A stretch of 64,000 bases of DNA from Clostridiaceae bacterium (GTDB lineage Bacteria; Bacillota; Clostridia; Lachnospirales; Lachnospiraceae). Each line of letters opens with the position of its first letter. Positions within the stretch are counted from its first letter, which is position 1. The DNA is taken from the NCBI GenBank assembly GCA_021200535.1, contig JAJQGL010000092.1, positions 1 to 64,000 of the forward strand. Direction: 5' to 3'. Shown here piece after piece: positions 63,809-64,000 of this stretch. The notes under the pieces are model-generated. The model was given only the letters and a program-made list of their open reading frames with translations, made no database searches and was not told where the DNA came from. A program made the translations under genes and the position numbers.

Positions 63809-64000
63809 ATGAATTTAAGACCTGAAGAGATCAGTTCTGTGATTAAAGAACAGATTAAGAGCTATAGTACCAAATTTGAAGTTTCAGATACAGGTACTGT
63901 AATCCAGGTTGCCGACGGTATCGCCCGTATACATGGCCTGGAAAAGGCGATGCAGGGCGAGCTTCTTGAATTTCCAAATGAAATTTATGGAATGGTGTTA
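63809..64000 (+). CDS. atpA: ATP synthase F1 subunit alpha (5' part)
   Basis: The first 64 codons from ATG 63809 (GGTGCAGGAGTATC upstream), running off the window. [34 protein letters not shown] and GELLEFPN are the standard N-terminal beta-barrel of the alpha subunit. The 112-bp gap after atpH holds no terminator, so the operon continues. Confidence 0.95.
   Translation, partial: MNLRPEEISSVIKEQIKSYSTKFEVSDTGTVIQVADGIARIHGLEKAMQGELLEFPNEIYGMVL

Overview
The window is a bacterial chromosome segment, most likely from a gut Lachnospiraceae (Clostridium cluster XIVa, Roseburia/Eubacterium-like). The grounds are AGGAGG-type ribosome binding sites, TTGACA-N17-TATAAT promoters, a rpoB-rpoC pair standing apart from ribosomal protein genes, Firmicutes-type GalT, a PadR/DUF1700/DUF4097 module and an atp operon led by AtpZ- and AtpI-like proteins. 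No species is claimed. No rRNA, tRNA or CRISPR array was seen.

Positions 1-4600 are an accessory, decaying region. It holds fragments of two unrelated transposases fused end to end, a duplicated 96-bp relic interrupted in one copy by a 452-bp insert with a zinc-ribbon mini-gene, an AlbA_2 gene remnant, an apparently intact class II Fic protein, and an AAA/DUF4143 ATPase pseudogene behind a 23-bp-period repeat. Positions 4600-15600 hold a DUF1295 membrane protein, a Nudix-RNase H fusion, a stub of a response regulator, a NarL-type two-component system divergent from a three-gene ABC exporter (the layout of the B. subtilis linearmycin resistance locus), a MerR regulator whose textbook promoter points the wrong way, a NusG-II protein, an orphan FliD-like protein and a DRE-TIM aldolase.

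Positions 15700-35400 are mostly housekeeping: murI, a GH3 glucosidase, rpoB, rpoC, an HD-GYP protein, tcdA, a polytopic GT-C-like protein, an FAD oxidoreductase broken by a T8 tract, and metG behind a stripped-down T-box module.

Positions 35400-50300 are a beta-galactan/galactose utilisation locus: a LacI regulator, then (past a PadR/DUF1700/DUF4097 envelope module) an operon of a solute-binding lipoprotein, two permeases, a 613-residue protein of unknown family, a zinc-ribbon mini-protein, a GH53 endo-galactanase without signal peptide, galT, galK and galE. The same operator-like word lies just downstream of the -10 of lacI and of the operon. Uptake would deliver galacto-oligosaccharides to the cytoplasm, GH53 would shorten them, and GalK-GalT-GalE would feed galactose into glycolysis. 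No recognisable beta-galactosidase is present, so the unknown 613-residue protein is the best candidate for the missing step and the most interesting object in the window.

Positions 50500-58200 are a signalling cluster: a hybrid histidine kinase, a PAS protein with degenerate GGDEF and EAL domains, a secreted Fn3-CAP protein and a chemoreceptor. serS and a DUF402 gene follow, then the start of an F-type ATP synthase operon (atpZ, I, B, E, F, H and the first 64 codons of atpA). Its c subunit carries the residues known to bind Na+.
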